From NCBI GenBank assembly GCA_041547565.1, contig JBFEUI010000026.1, forward strand, positions 1-30,537: a stretch of 30,537 bases of DNA, read 5' to 3'. Of the stretch, positions 1-8,136 are shown piece by piece. The stretch's first letter is position 1. Every line of letters begins with the position of its first letter. A program made the position numbers and the translations under genes. The notes beneath the pieces are model-generated. The model did no database searches and was not told the DNA's origin. It saw nothing but the letters and a program-made list of their open reading frames with translations. The DNA comes from JBFEUI01 sp041547565. GTDB taxonomy: Bacteria > Pseudomonadota > Gammaproteobacteria > Thiohalomonadales > Thiohalomonadaceae.

Positions 1-140
1 GACCCACCGTGGTGGCCGATCCGGAAGGGCGTGTTGCGGAAATCTACCGTGATATCGCCCGCCGTGCCGCGGCCAAGATGTCACAGAAGGCGAAGGACTA
101 TAGCGCCAAGTTCCCGAAAATCGTGATTGCAAACGACTAA
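1..140 (+). CDS. apbC: Iron-sulfur cluster carrier protein ApbC/Mrp, C-terminal end only
   Basis: Only the last 45 codons are present; the reading frame enters at base 3 and stops at TAA 138-140. The visible tail reads PTVVADPEGRVAEIYRDIAR and ends in KFPKIVIAND. This resembles the C-terminus of Mrp/ApbC P-loop ATPases, where a partner-binding helix follows a conserved P-x-V-x-x-D-P segment. ApbC binds and transfers Fe-S clusters in the cytosol. A gene of this family is often found next to dcd in gammaproteobacteria, which supports the call. The ATPase domain lies outside the window, so the identification rests on the tail and the neighbour. Confidence 0.7.
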   Translation, partial: PTVVADPEGRVAEIYRDIARRAAAKMSQKAKDYSAKFPKIVIAND

Positions 141-160
141 TTGGCCAAGTAACAAGGGAC

Positions 161-260
161 AAGATACAAGGGAAAAGAGGGGCGGCAACATGCCGCCCCT
201 TGTTTTTGTGTGAATAATAAGGTGTTCAGGTTGTATCAGAGGCTGTTTTACTTGTATCTT
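161..260. repeat. Inverted 10-mer pair flanking the apbC terminator
   Basis: AAGATACAAG at 161-170 recurs as its exact reverse complement, CTTGTATCTT, at 251-260, one copy on each side of the terminator. The surrounding bases are purine-rich on the left and pyrimidine-rich on the right. The pair could form a long outer stem or be the remains of a dispersed repeat. No function is evident. Confidence 0.4.
178..205 (+). terminator. Intrinsic terminator of apbC
   Basis: A perfect 9-bp stem, AGGGGCGGC (178-186) with GCCGCCCCT (192-200), encloses a 5-nt loop and is followed by a T-rich run (TGTTTTTG). It lies about 40 bp after the apbC stop and ends that transcription unit before dcd. Confidence 0.85.
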
Positions 261-292
261 TCAACTTTTCTCCTGAATCTCCTGGTTATTTT

Positions 293-859
293 ATGAGCAT
301 TAAAGCCGACAAGTGGATCCGCCGCATGGCGGAGAACGAGGGCATGATCGAGCCGTTTGAGCCGGGGCAGGTGCGTGAGGCCAATGGCAGCCGCATCGTC
401 TCCTACGGCACCTCCAGCTACGGCTATGATGTACGTTGTGCCGACGAGTTTAAGATATTCACCAATATCAATTCGGCCATCGTCGACCCCAAGGGCTTTG
501 ACGAGAACAGCTTCGTCGATGTCAAATCCGATGTCTGCATCATCCCCCCAAATTCATTCGCCCTGGCGCGCACGGTCGAGTATTTCCGCATTCCACGCAG
601 CGTGCTGACCGTCTGTCTCGGCAAGTCCACCTACGCCCGCTGCGGCATTATCGTCAATGTGACGCCGCTGGAGCCGGAGTGGGAGGGGCATGTGACGCTG
701 GAGTTCTCCAACACCACGCCACTGCCGGCGAAGATCTACGCCAATGAGGGCGTGGCGCAGATGCTGTTCTTCGAGTCCGACGAGGTGTGTGAAACCTCCT
801 ACGGCGATCGCGCCGGCAAGTACCAGGGCCAGACCGGGGTCACCCTGCCCAAGACCTGA
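293..859 (+). CDS. dcd: dCTP deaminase
   Basis: This 188-residue protein is full length for the Dcd family. It deaminates dCTP to dUTP in the cytosol and so feeds dUTPase and dTMP synthesis. Visible family features are the GKSTYAR motif near residue 110, which corresponds to the GRSSLAR nucleotide-binding loop of E. coli, and a later VTLEFSN segment carrying the catalytic glutamate. A glycine- and glutamine-rich tail (KYQGQTG) matches the flexible C-terminus that closes over the nucleotide. The ATG at 293 gives the expected N-terminus, although no strong ribosome binding site precedes it. It sits alone between the apbC terminator and a convergent gene. Confidence 0.96.
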   Translation: MSIKADKWIRRMAENEGMIEPFEPGQVREANGSRIVSYGTSSYGYDVRCADEFKIFTNINSAIVDPKGFDENSFVDVKSDVCIIPPNSFALARTVEYFRIPRSVLTVCLGKSTYARCGIIVNVTPLEPEWEGHVTLEFSNTTPLPAKIYANEGVAQMLFFESDEVCETSYGDRAGKYQGQTGVTLPKT

Positions 860-862
860 ATA

Positions 863-878
863 GCATCGGGGGCGATGC
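863..878. other. Short stem-loop between convergent genes
   Basis: GCATCG (863-868) pairs perfectly with CGATGC (873-878) across a GGGG loop in the 42-bp gap between dcd and the convergent PAP2-like lipoprotein gene. It has no T-run, so it is not a standard intrinsic terminator, but it may protect or end either transcript. Confidence 0.35.
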
Positions 879-901
879 GGCGTTGGTTGACCCTGTACGG
901 T

Positions 902-1744
902 TTAGAAGCCGATGTGAAGCATGCCACTGATTTCATCGCCTGTGGTTCTGAACGAAACCGTGACAGGCGACTCTTCCCCCAGAAATGCATCGTGCACGAA
1001 CAGGGCGAGGAAGTTGCCGATGGCGGCACCGGCCAGTTGATCAGAGGGGTGGTGGATGCCCATCTCGATGCGACCCAAGGCGGAGCCGGCAGCCAGGGTG
1101 TAGGCGGCGATGTTGATGGTATTTTTACCCCAGCGGGGCATGTCGATGTAGTTCAGGTCACGCCGGATCAGAGCGGCACTGGCAAACGGCTCGGTGGCGT
1201 GGGCGGAGGTGAATGCCTCGTAGTTGTTGTCATCATCCTCGTCGAAGTCCGGTTCCTTGCGCCGCACGGTGTTTTTCAGTACGCCCGTGACGTTGGTGGT
1301 CAGCGACATTGCCGCGGCTTCGACAGCCAGACCCTTGGTCTTGTTCCACAGCCACTCAGAGGCGTCATCGCCGCTTGGTGTCAGCAGCGCGATGCCGATA
1401 CGCCCGATATTCAGGGCGTCGCGGTACTCGTCGGTCTTTTTTGCCGCGTCGCCCCCGAACAAGGGTTTGTCATCCTGCATCTTTTCCTCCCACTCCTCGT
1501 CCTTGCCGGAGGCATACACAACAACCGCCGCCGCGGCGTGGGTCCATGTGATAGGATCCTTTGCGGCGTTGACGGCAGCCTGTTTTATCCGCTGCCATCC
1601 CGGGGCGATGGTGGCACCGGAGCCCCATTTGCGGGCGGTGGTCTGGCAGCCGCTCATAATGAGCGTTGCTGACAGTATGAGGAGAATGAACGGGTAACGT
1701 TTGCCGGCCTGGGAGGATGAGCGGTTGCTGTTATGGTGCGGCAT
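902..1744 (-). CDS. PAP2-family phosphatase-like lipoprotein
   Basis: The protein has about 280 residues. An export signal with a hydrophobic core ends in the lipobox MSGC, so it should be a lipid-anchored envelope protein. The second half carries the three PAP2 signature blocks in degenerate form: KNTVRRKEP (motif 1), TSAHA (motif 2, normally PSGH) and GRIEMGIHHPSDQLAG (motif 3, with the His and Asp of SRxxxxxHxxxD). PAP2 enzymes remove phosphate from lipid phosphates or act as haloperoxidases; the substrate here is unknown. The ATG at 1744 is preferred to GTG 1759 because AAAAGGA precedes it at good spacing. It is divergent from the envelope cluster that starts at 1957. Replacement of the usual Gly in motif 2 by Ala may affect activity. 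Confidence 0.8.
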   Translation of the reverse strand: MPHHNSNRSSSQAGKRYPFILLILSATLIMSGCQTTARKWGSGATIAPGWQRIKQAAVNAAKDPITWTHAAAAVVVYASGKDEEWEEKMQDDKPLFGGDAAKKTDEYRDALNIGRIGIALLTPSGDDASEWLWNKTKGLAVEAAAMSLTTNVTGVLKNTVRRKEPDFDEDDDNNYEAFTSAHATEPFASAALIRRDLNYIDMPRWGKNTINIAAYTLAAGSALGRIEMGIHHPSDQLAGAAIGNFLALFVHDAFLGEESPVTVSFRTTGDEISGMLHIGF

Positions 1745-1780
1745 GAAAATCCTTTTCACTTGGTGGCTTGTCCGACTGTA

Positions 1781-1802
1781 CGCAGCGACACTTGGCGCTG
1801 CG
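1781..1802. promoter_or_regulatory. Inverted repeat in divergent intergenic region
   Basis: CGCAGCG (1781-1787) and CGCTGCG (1796-1802) are exact inverted copies separated by 8 nt, upstream of the minus-strand lipoprotein gene in the 212-bp divergent gap. This is a possible operator or leader hairpin. No clear promoter hexamers were found in the gap. Confidence 0.3.
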
Positions 1803-1956
1803 ACATGCGGCTTATGTACATGTTCCGGTTATTGAGTCGAAAGAAGGCGACATAATAATCAAACGGTGGCTAAAACGGAACGTTGAGTTAAAGAGCTTGT
1901 CTGCATGTTTTCATGGCAGGGGCAAATAAGTGTTTTTTTATTGAGATGGATTGGCG

Positions 1957-3438
1957 ATGACACTGTTACGGGAATTAATTAAAGCTTATCGTCCGCATGA
2001 CCGGGTTGCGGCAATCTTCCAGTTGCTCGTCCTGCTTAGCGTCATCGCCCTGCTGCCCTGGCAGCCCGAGGGGCCGTTTGATGCACGTAGCCTGACACCG
2101 GTGGATGGCTTCGAACTGCACTATCCGCTGTGGGGTGCGTTGCTGGAACCGCTGTTTGCGCCGGGCCACCTGTTCTTCGGAGCGCCCGATTTTCGCCTCG
2201 CGTTGCTGTCGCTGTTTATCTGGCTGGTGGTTGGGAGCGCCATTATTACTGCGGTGAAAAGCCGACGCCATGGGCTGGTCTGGTGGCACACTGTGCTCCG
2301 TGCGCTGGGCACGGCATCGGCGGCCGTGGGTGTTTTTCTCGCCTACCTGTTTTTTGCCGCCTTCACCTCGTTTCCCGGCTGGGAACTGGTGGACACCCGA
2401 GGCGAGTGGTTGTTCCAGGACCTGCAAAGTCATACCTACGGCTCGCACGACGGTATTGCCTCGGCGGCCCAGAACCTGGCCATGCACCGGGCGCGCGGGT
2501 ACGAGGTGGTTGCCATCACCGAACACAACAATCCCGTGGGCGCGTTTGCCGCGCAGCGGCTGTCGGAGGAGCGCTCAGACGCCGCACCGGCCGTGATTGC
2601 CGGGGTCGAGGTGAGCGATGAGTATGACAAGTACCTGCTCGGCCTGGGCCTCGATGAAGGCCAGGCGATCCTCGGCTACCGTGGCAATGAGAGGGATTAT
2701 GCCCGCCGTTTTATTGCGCATGTGCATGAGGAGCACGACGGTGCCGTAATCGCGATGGCGTGGCACCTGGAGGCGCGCGACGTGATCCGTCTGGTGGAGG
2801 CCGGGGTGGATGGCTTTGAGATATCAAACACCGGCCATCCGGACATACCGAGGGAGATTCACCGCGCACTGCTGGCAGCCCAGCGTGATCACGGGGTGCG
2901 GCTGGTCTCCTCCAGTGACTGGCACGGTTGGGGCGGCATTGCGCGCAACTGGACCGCGATTCCCCGTGCCGGCCTCAGCGGGGATAACGCTGAGGCCGTT
3001 ACGCGCTTCACGGTTGATGCCCTGCGTGGGCGTGGTGATGAGGTGCTGCCGATAAGTGCCGGTTATATCGGCCCACCGCCGTTGTGGCGGGTGGTATTCA
3101 CCCCGCTGGTTGAAGGGGCGCGCTATGCCGCGGAACTCTCCTTGCCGCGGGTGCTCTCGTGGTGGCTGTGGATCATTGTACTGGTGCTGCTGGCGCAAAA
3201 GCTCAGGGGGGCGGGTTACCGTGCAGGCAGAATCTATGGTGCTGCCGCTCTGGCCGCCATCGGTGGCAGTGTGCTGGGACGCGGCTGGACACTTGTTGCG
3301 CTCGAGAGCGGTGCGGCTATCCTGACCGAGGATGCCGTGGCCTGGGGAGAGAAGGCACTGATTGTCGGTTCTGTCACTGTGATCGCCGCGGTGGTGCTGG
3401 TGATGCTGGAGCGCCGGCGTCTACGCCAGCGGGCGTAA
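1957..3438 (+). CDS. Membrane-embedded PHP-domain phosphoesterase-like protein
   Basis: About 493 residues. Three hydrophobic segments occupy the first ~140 residues, a soluble PHP-type domain spans about 150-370, and two or three membrane segments close the protein. PHP metal-site blocks are recognisable in order: DLQSHTYGSHDG, VVAITEHNN, GVEVSDE, AMAWHLEARD, EISNTGHP and SSSDWHGWGG. The family contains metal-dependent phosphoesterases and polymerase exonuclease domains; this arrangement suggests hydrolysis of a phosphate ester close to the membrane. In the first block the usual HxH is QSH, so one metal ligand differs. The ATG at 1957 is preferred to an in-frame TTG at 1951. The GT39 gene begins 6 bp after its stop. 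The substrate is unknown. Confidence 0.8.
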   Translation: MTLLRELIKAYRPHDRVAAIFQLLVLLSVIALLPWQPEGPFDARSLTPVDGFELHYPLWGALLEPLFAPGHLFFGAPDFRLALLSLFIWLVVGSAIITAVKSRRHGLVWWHTVLRALGTASAAVGVFLAYLFFAAFTSFPGWELVDTRGEWLFQDLQSHTYGSHDGIASAAQNLAMHRARGYEVVAITEHNNPVGAFAAQRLSEERSDAAPAVIAGVEVSDEYDKYLLGLGLDEGQAILGYRGNERDYARRFIAHVHEEHDGAVIAMAWHLEARDVIRLVEAGVDGFEISNTGHPDIPREIHRALLAAQRDHGVRLVSSSDWHGWGGIARNWTAIPRAGLSGDNAEAVTRFTVDALRGRGDEVLPISAGYIGPPPLWRVVFTPLVEGARYAAELSLPRVLSWWLWIIVLVLLAQKLRGAGYRAGRIYGAAALAAIGGSVLGRGWTLVALESGAAILTEDAVAWGEKALIVGSVTVIAAVVLVMLERRRLRQRA

Positions 3439-3444
3439 GGCGGT

Positions 3445-4980
3445 GTGTTAAGATCCGCGGCTGTTTTGTCACGGCTGAAGCAGATATCCGTTTTGTCCTT
3501 GTCCACGAATCTATCCGTAGCCTCCTCGGCAACCCGCGCCAGGCGTACAGCCATCGGCTGCGTGGCGCTTGCGACCTTGCTGCACCTGTTGGTGCTGGGT
3601 CGTTTCGATCTGGGTGTGGATGAGGCCCACTATGCCCTTTACGGCCTGCTGACCGACTGGAGCTATTTTGACCATCCCCCGATGGTCGGCTGGCTGCAGG
3701 CGCTGGTGCTGCGCTTTTCAGAGGCGGACTGGGCGCTGCGGCTGTGGCCCATGGCCATGTCCATCGGCACCAGCCTCTACCTTTACCTGCTCGCCATTCG
3801 CCTGTACCCCGACGAGGGTCCGTGGGTGGGCGCCGTCAGCGTGGTGCTGCTGCAGTCGGCGCTTATCTTTCAGTTGATTTCGATGGCGATGGTGCCGGAA
3901 GGACCGCTGCTACTATTTGGTGTTGCTGCGGCCTATCACCTTCATCCCGCCCTGTCCGAGGGGCGTGGGCGTGACTGGCTGCTGGCGGGCGCGTTTCTCG
4001 GACTTGCCGGCCTGTCGAAGTACACGGCAATCACCCTGGTGGTCAGTGTCTTGCTTTATCTGGCGCTGGAGAAATCATGGCGGCGTTTGTTGTCGCCCTG
4101 GCCCTGGCTGGCCGTGTTGTTTGCAATTGCGCTCGTGTCGCCGGTGTTCTACTGGAACATGGCGCACGACTGGCTGTCGTTCGACTATCAACTGGGCCAC
4201 GGTATACCCGACCGCCAATGGGAGTGGGGCAGGTTCCTGCTGGCGCAGGCCGGACAACTGCTCGCCTATTCGCCCGGCATCTACCTTTTCGGGCTGGTCG
4301 CCGTCATCACGGTGCTCAGAAAACAGCCCGACCACGCTGAGCGCTACCTGCTTGCCCTGGTGTTGCCCATTGTTCTGCTGTTTGGCTGGAGTTCGGGGCT
4401 GGAGGAGACGCTGCCCCACTGGACCCTGCTAGGCTGGGCGCTGCTGGCGCCCCTTAGTGCGCACTGGCTGATACAATACCGCCACAGCAGATGGGTGCGG
4501 GCGGGGGTTGGCCTGTCACTGGCCTATTCTGTGCTGCTGGTTGTACTGATTCACAGTCTGCTGTGGACGCCGTGGCTCCCGTTCAAGGAACATAAGCATC
4601 CGCTGGGTGATCTGATCGGCTGGCGCGAGGCCGCTGTACAGGCCGCAGAACTTTATGATGCCCTGCCGCCAGGCGGGGAAAGGCGGCCGGTGCTGTTTAT
4701 CGGCAACTGGGCGATGGCCAGCCGCATCGCCTGGTATGCGCGGCCCCGCCCGCTGCAGGTGATCGATAAACGTTATGACCAGTTTGACCTCTGGTATGGT
4801 ACGCCGGAGCAGGGTGCACACGGGATACTGATAGTGCCCGAGAAGTTTCATGGCCGGTCCGAGGCCAGTGGGCTGGCCAGGTTTGCACAGTGCCAGGAGC
4901 GGGCCATCCAGTCCGTGGAGTTGAAGGAGACGGCCGTCCATACGTTCCGTTTCTACCAGTGTGAGGGCTATGGTGAGTAA
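3445..4980 (+). CDS. Glycosyltransferase family 39 (ArnT/PMT-like) membrane protein
   Basis: This 511-residue polytopic membrane protein has the GT39 signature early on: GVDEAHYALYG with its acidic pair in the first periplasmic loop, followed by DHPPMVGWLQ. GT39 enzymes such as ArnT use undecaprenyl-phosphate-linked sugars to glycosylate lipid A, proteins or other envelope acceptors on the periplasmic side. About ten hydrophobic segments precede a C-terminal soluble domain from roughly residue 390, as in ArnT. The start is uncertain: GTG 3445 has AAGG a few bases upstream, while in-frame TTG codons at 3466 and 3493 would give shorter N-termini. It overlaps the next gene and almost abuts the previous one, so the cluster is probably cotranscribed. 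Donor and acceptor cannot be told from sequence. Confidence 0.85.
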   Translation: MLRSAAVLSRLKQISVLSLSTNLSVASSATRARRTAIGCVALATLLHLLVLGRFDLGVDEAHYALYGLLTDWSYFDHPPMVGWLQALVLRFSEADWALRLWPMAMSIGTSLYLYLLAIRLYPDEGPWVGAVSVVLLQSALIFQLISMAMVPEGPLLLFGVAAAYHLHPALSEGRGRDWLLAGAFLGLAGLSKYTAITLVVSVLLYLALEKSWRRLLSPWPWLAVLFAIALVSPVFYWNMAHDWLSFDYQLGHGIPDRQWEWGRFLLAQAGQLLAYSPGIYLFGLVAVITVLRKQPDHAERYLLALVLPIVLLFGWSSGLEETLPHWTLLGWALLAPLSAHWLIQYRHSRWVRAGVGLSLAYSVLLVVLIHSLLWTPWLPFKEHKHPLGDLIGWREAAVQAAELYDALPPGGERRPVLFIGNWAMASRIAWYARPRPLQVIDKRYDQFDLWYGTPEQGAHGILIVPEKFHGRSEASGLARFAQCQERAIQSVELKETAVHTFRFYQCEGYGE

Positions 4981-6730
4981 CAGGGTAAACGGCAAGTTGC
5001 TGCCGTGGAGTAATCCATGGGTGTGGAGTGTGCCGCTCGTGGTGTCCATCGTCATGGCGACGGTGTTTTTTTCGCACAGCAACTCATCGCTGTTTCTGAC
5101 TATCAATCATGCCAGTTCCCTGCTTGCCCCCTGGGTGTGGGAGAATGTCACCACCTTCGGCGACTCGCTGGTCATCTTCTCCCTGATGCTGTTTCTGGTG
5201 CACCGCCAGCCGCGACTGATCTGGGCACTGATGCTAGCGGCGATCGCCGGCACCGTGCTGGTGCACGGCTTGAAGGAGTGGGTGCTGGTGATGCGCCCCC
5301 CCGCGGTGTTGCCACATGAGAGCTTCACCATTATCGGCACGGCCCATAAAGCGGTGTCGTTCCCGTCCGGACACACCACGGCCATCTTCACCCTGATGGC
5401 ACTGTTTTGCCTGCAGTGTGGTATCGGCAACGGCATGAAATTGCTGGCCCTGTTGCTGGCGATTTCTGTGGGGATCTCGCGCATCGCCGTCGGTGTGCAC
5501 TGGCCGCTGGATGTACTGGGCGGTGCGCTTATCGGCTACACCACGGCGGCCTTCGGCCTGTGGCTGGCGCCGCAGGTGGCGTGGGGCGAGACGCCTCAGG
5601 CCCAGCGCATCTTTGCCGTACTGCTGGTGCTTACGGCCCTGACCCTGCTGTTTGTGCATGACAGCGGCTATGCGCAGGCGCGCTGGCTGGAGATGATGGT
5701 GGCGGCGGTGGCGCTCGGCTCGGCCCTGCCGCGACTGCGCAAGGTGTTTCGCCGCAGCGATGAGGAACTGCGCATGGCCAGTGAGGTGGCAGAGGAACTG
5801 GAGGCGCAGGAACCGAAGTCGATTGTCGGGGTGGTTGTCCGTATTGTGGTCACGGCCGTGATCTTCTTCCTCATTTTCCGCAGCATCGACCTGCAGGCTG
5901 TCCTGGAGACAATGAAAAACATTGTGCCGCGCCTACTGCTGCTCGGACTGCTGTTTCAGATATTCAGCACCTTCCTCGCCTCCTACCGCTGGCATCGGGT
6001 GATGCGGCCGTTGGGTTTTCCCATGAGCTTCGGGTTTTATCTGAAGAGCTATTTCAAGGGATCGTTTTTCAACCAGGGCCTGCCCACGAGCATCGGCGGT
6101 GATGCCATCCGCGTGCTGGATGTGGCACGCAACGGCTATCGCAAGCGTGATGCGTTTTATGGCGTGTTCGTCGACCGGGTGCTGGGGCTGGTCGGCCTGC
6201 TGTTGCTGAACCTGCTCGCCAATACGCTCAATCCAAACCTGTTGCCGGACGGTGTTTTTCTGACGATTAACGTGCTGGTTGGCGGCGGGTTGCTGGGTTT
6301 TGTGCTGTTGCTCGGTTTCAGATGCCTGGAGTGGCCGAAAAGATGGACCCCGACACGGCTGTTCCACACCATCTCCGAGACCTTCGCACGGGTGCTGTAC
6401 GATAAGAACGAGAGTGCGGTGCAACTGCTGCTGTCGGTACTGGTGCACCTGCTGTCGATGATCGCCATCTTCCTTATCGGCCGGAGCGTGGAACTGGAGT
6501 TCGACCTGTTGACCTTCCTCATCATTGTGCCGCCGGTGATACTGCTGACGCTGATCCCTGTCTCGCTGGCCGGATGGGGGGTGAGGGAGGGCGCCATGAT
6601 CGGGCTGTTCACCCTCATCGGTGCGGACAAGAGCGTGGTGCTGTCGATGTCGATCCTGTACGGTGTGGTGCTGATTATTTCCAGCCTGCCCGGGCTTTAT
6701 GTATATTTGAACAGCCGCTACCGCATTTGA
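4970..6730 (+). CDS. PAP2 phosphatase fused to UPF0104 (LPG synthase-like) membrane domain
   Basis: About 586 residues with two membrane modules. Residues ~60-200 are a PAP2 lipid phosphatase domain with all three motifs intact: KEWVLVMRPP, PSGHTT and SRIAVGVHWPLDVLGG. After a charged linker (about 240-280, rich in Glu and Arg), residues ~285-585 form a UPF0104/LPG-synthase-like transmembrane domain, recognisable from ASYRWHRVM, SFFNQGLPTSIGGDAIR and DRVLGLVG, with SLAGWGVREGA near the end. PAP2 domains dephosphorylate lipid or polyprenyl phosphates outside the cytosol. UPF0104 domains are linked to lipid flipping or modification, but are not well understood. Alternative starts GTG 4961 and GTG 4973 are possible; the latter has GAGGG at ideal distance. 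It overlaps the GT39 gene. Confidence 0.88.
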   Translation: MVSNRVNGKLLPWSNPWVWSVPLVVSIVMATVFFSHSNSSLFLTINHASSLLAPWVWENVTTFGDSLVIFSLMLFLVHRQPRLIWALMLAAIAGTVLVHGLKEWVLVMRPPAVLPHESFTIIGTAHKAVSFPSGHTTAIFTLMALFCLQCGIGNGMKLLALLLAISVGISRIAVGVHWPLDVLGGALIGYTTAAFGLWLAPQVAWGETPQAQRIFAVLLVLTALTLLFVHDSGYAQARWLEMMVAAVALGSALPRLRKVFRRSDEELRMASEVAEELEAQEPKSIVGVVVRIVVTAVIFFLIFRSIDLQAVLETMKNIVPRLLLLGLLFQIFSTFLASYRWHRVMRPLGFPMSFGFYLKSYFKGSFFNQGLPTSIGGDAIRVLDVARNGYRKRDAFYGVFVDRVLGLVGLLLLNLLANTLNPNLLPDGVFLTINVLVGGGLLGFVLLLGFRCLEWPKRWTPTRLFHTISETFARVLYDKNESAVQLLLSVLVHLLSMIAIFLIGRSVELEFDLLTFLIIVPPVILLTLIPVSLAGWGVREGAMIGLFTLIGADKSVVLSMSILYGVVLIISSLPGLYVYLNSRYRI

Positions 6731-6762
6731 TTTTTTACCGTTTTCTTGGATCGGGATAGACA

Positions 6763-7983
6763 ATGAAAGTAGATACCATGCGGAAGATCGACCACCTGGC
6801 CGGTGTTCCGCTCTGTTTTCTGGCGACCATTCTGGTAAGCCTGTTGAGCCTGTTTGCCCCGCGCTGGCGCGAGAAGCCGCGCAAGGTGCTGCTGGTGGAA
6901 CTGTCGGAGATGGGCAGTGCCATACTGGTCGACCCGGCAATGCGCAAGTTGCAGGCCAATGGCGCGGAACTGTTCTTCGTCATCTTTAAAAAGAATGCCG
7001 CGAGCCTGCGCCTGCTCGGGACTGTCGCCGAGGAGAACGTCTTCACCATACGCGAGGACGGGCTGGTGCCGCTGGCGCTCGACACGTTGCGCTTTTTCCT
7101 CTGGACCCGCAGGCAGGGCATCGACACGGTCATCGACCTGGAGCTGTTCTCGCGCTACAGCGCGCTGCTTACCGGCCTGTCCGGTGCCCACAAACGGGTG
7201 GGCTACCATGCCTTTCACAACGAGGGGCTCTACCGCGGCGAGATGCTGACCCACCGCGTGGCCTACAATCCGCACATCCATATCGCCAAGAACTTCATCG
7301 CCCTGGTCAATGCGGTGCTGAGCGACAAGCGCGAACTGCCGTTCTCCAAGACGCTGATCGGTGACGAGGAGATCGTGCTGGCCCGGGCCGAGGTGAGTGA
7401 TGAGGAGAAGTCGGCGATGCGCGAGCGGGTCCGCGCCGAGTACACCGACTACGATCCCGAACGCCAGCGCATCGTTCTGATCAACCCCAATGCCAGTGAA
7501 CTGCTGGTGCAGCGGCGCTGGATGCCCGAGCGCTATGTCGAGGTGATGCAGCGCATCCTGGCCGACCACGATGATGTTGTTATCCTGATCACCGGCGCAC
7601 CGGGCGAGCGGGAGGAGGCCGATGGCCTGGTGGCCGAGGTGGGGCACGCACGCTGCGTCAATTTTGCCGGCTGTCTCAAGCTGGTGGAACTTCCCGCCCT
7701 GTACAGCATTTCCACTATGATGCTGAGCAACGATTCGGGGCCGGGCCATTTCTCGGCCGTCACCGATATGCCGACCTTTGTTATCTTCGGTCCGGAAACC
7801 CCGGCGCTGTACGGGTCGCTGGGCAACAGCACGCCGATCTATGCCGGTCTGGCCTGTTCCCCCTGCGTTAGCGCGGCCAATCACCGCAAAACCCCCTGCC
7901 ACGACAATGTTTGCATACAGGTCATTACCCCGGACCAGGTGATGGATACGTTGCGACCCGCGCTGGAGCAGACTGGCGGTTGA
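6763..7983 (+). CDS. Glycosyltransferase family 9 (heptosyltransferase-like)
   Basis: 406 residues, close to the usual GT9 length plus a short N-terminal membrane-proximal segment (VPLCFLATILVSLLSLF). Family features include the KVLLVELSEMGSA segment opening the first Rossmann half, KRVGYHAF, and in the second half ILITGAPGEREEA, GCLKLVELPALYSI and the nucleotide-sugar-binding block LSNDSGPGHFSAVTDMPTF. GT9 enzymes transfer heptose or similar sugars to lipopolysaccharide core on the cytosolic face of the inner membrane. A Cys-containing tail (CSPCVSAANHRKTPC) is seen in some GT9 members. It lies 32 bp after the PAP2-UPF0104 gene with GGGATAG before the ATG, and is probably the last gene of the envelope cluster. 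Acceptor and sugar are unknown; it is not assigned to waaC or waaF. Confidence 0.87.
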   Translation: MKVDTMRKIDHLAGVPLCFLATILVSLLSLFAPRWREKPRKVLLVELSEMGSAILVDPAMRKLQANGAELFFVIFKKNAASLRLLGTVAEENVFTIREDGLVPLALDTLRFFLWTRRQGIDTVIDLELFSRYSALLTGLSGAHKRVGYHAFHNEGLYRGEMLTHRVAYNPHIHIAKNFIALVNAVLSDKRELPFSKTLIGDEEIVLARAEVSDEEKSAMRERVRAEYTDYDPERQRIVLINPNASELLVQRRWMPERYVEVMQRILADHDDVVILITGAPGEREEADGLVAEVGHARCVNFAGCLKLVELPALYSISTMMLSNDSGPGHFSAVTDMPTFVIFGPETPALYGSLGNSTPIYAGLACSPCVSAANHRKTPCHDNVCIQVITPDQVMDTLRPALEQTGG

Positions 7984-8136
7984 ACCGGACCGGTGCCATG
8001 AGTTTGACAGGCGCCGTAACCTTACTGGAATAGTGGTGATTCTTTTTTGATATCAATACATTACTAGATTTACCTATTGCCTTTCCTCTGTCTGTCATAG
8101 GATGCTATAGACAAGGGATTGCGGAGGGGTATTTTC

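Noticed and set aside
875..1672. Plus-strand frame of 265 codons
   Set aside because: It is opposite the PAP2-like lipoprotein, which has a signal peptide, lipobox and family motifs; the plus-strand product has none.
5933..6940. Minus-strand frame of 335 codons opposite the PAP2-UPF0104 gene
   Set aside because: It is Gln/His rich as expected for antisense of a hydrophobic GC-rich gene and spans two real plus-strand genes.
8004..8034. TTGACA at 8004-8009 as a promoter for the diguanylate cyclase gene
   Set aside because: The -35 is perfect, but no acceptable -10 lies 16-18 nt downstream.
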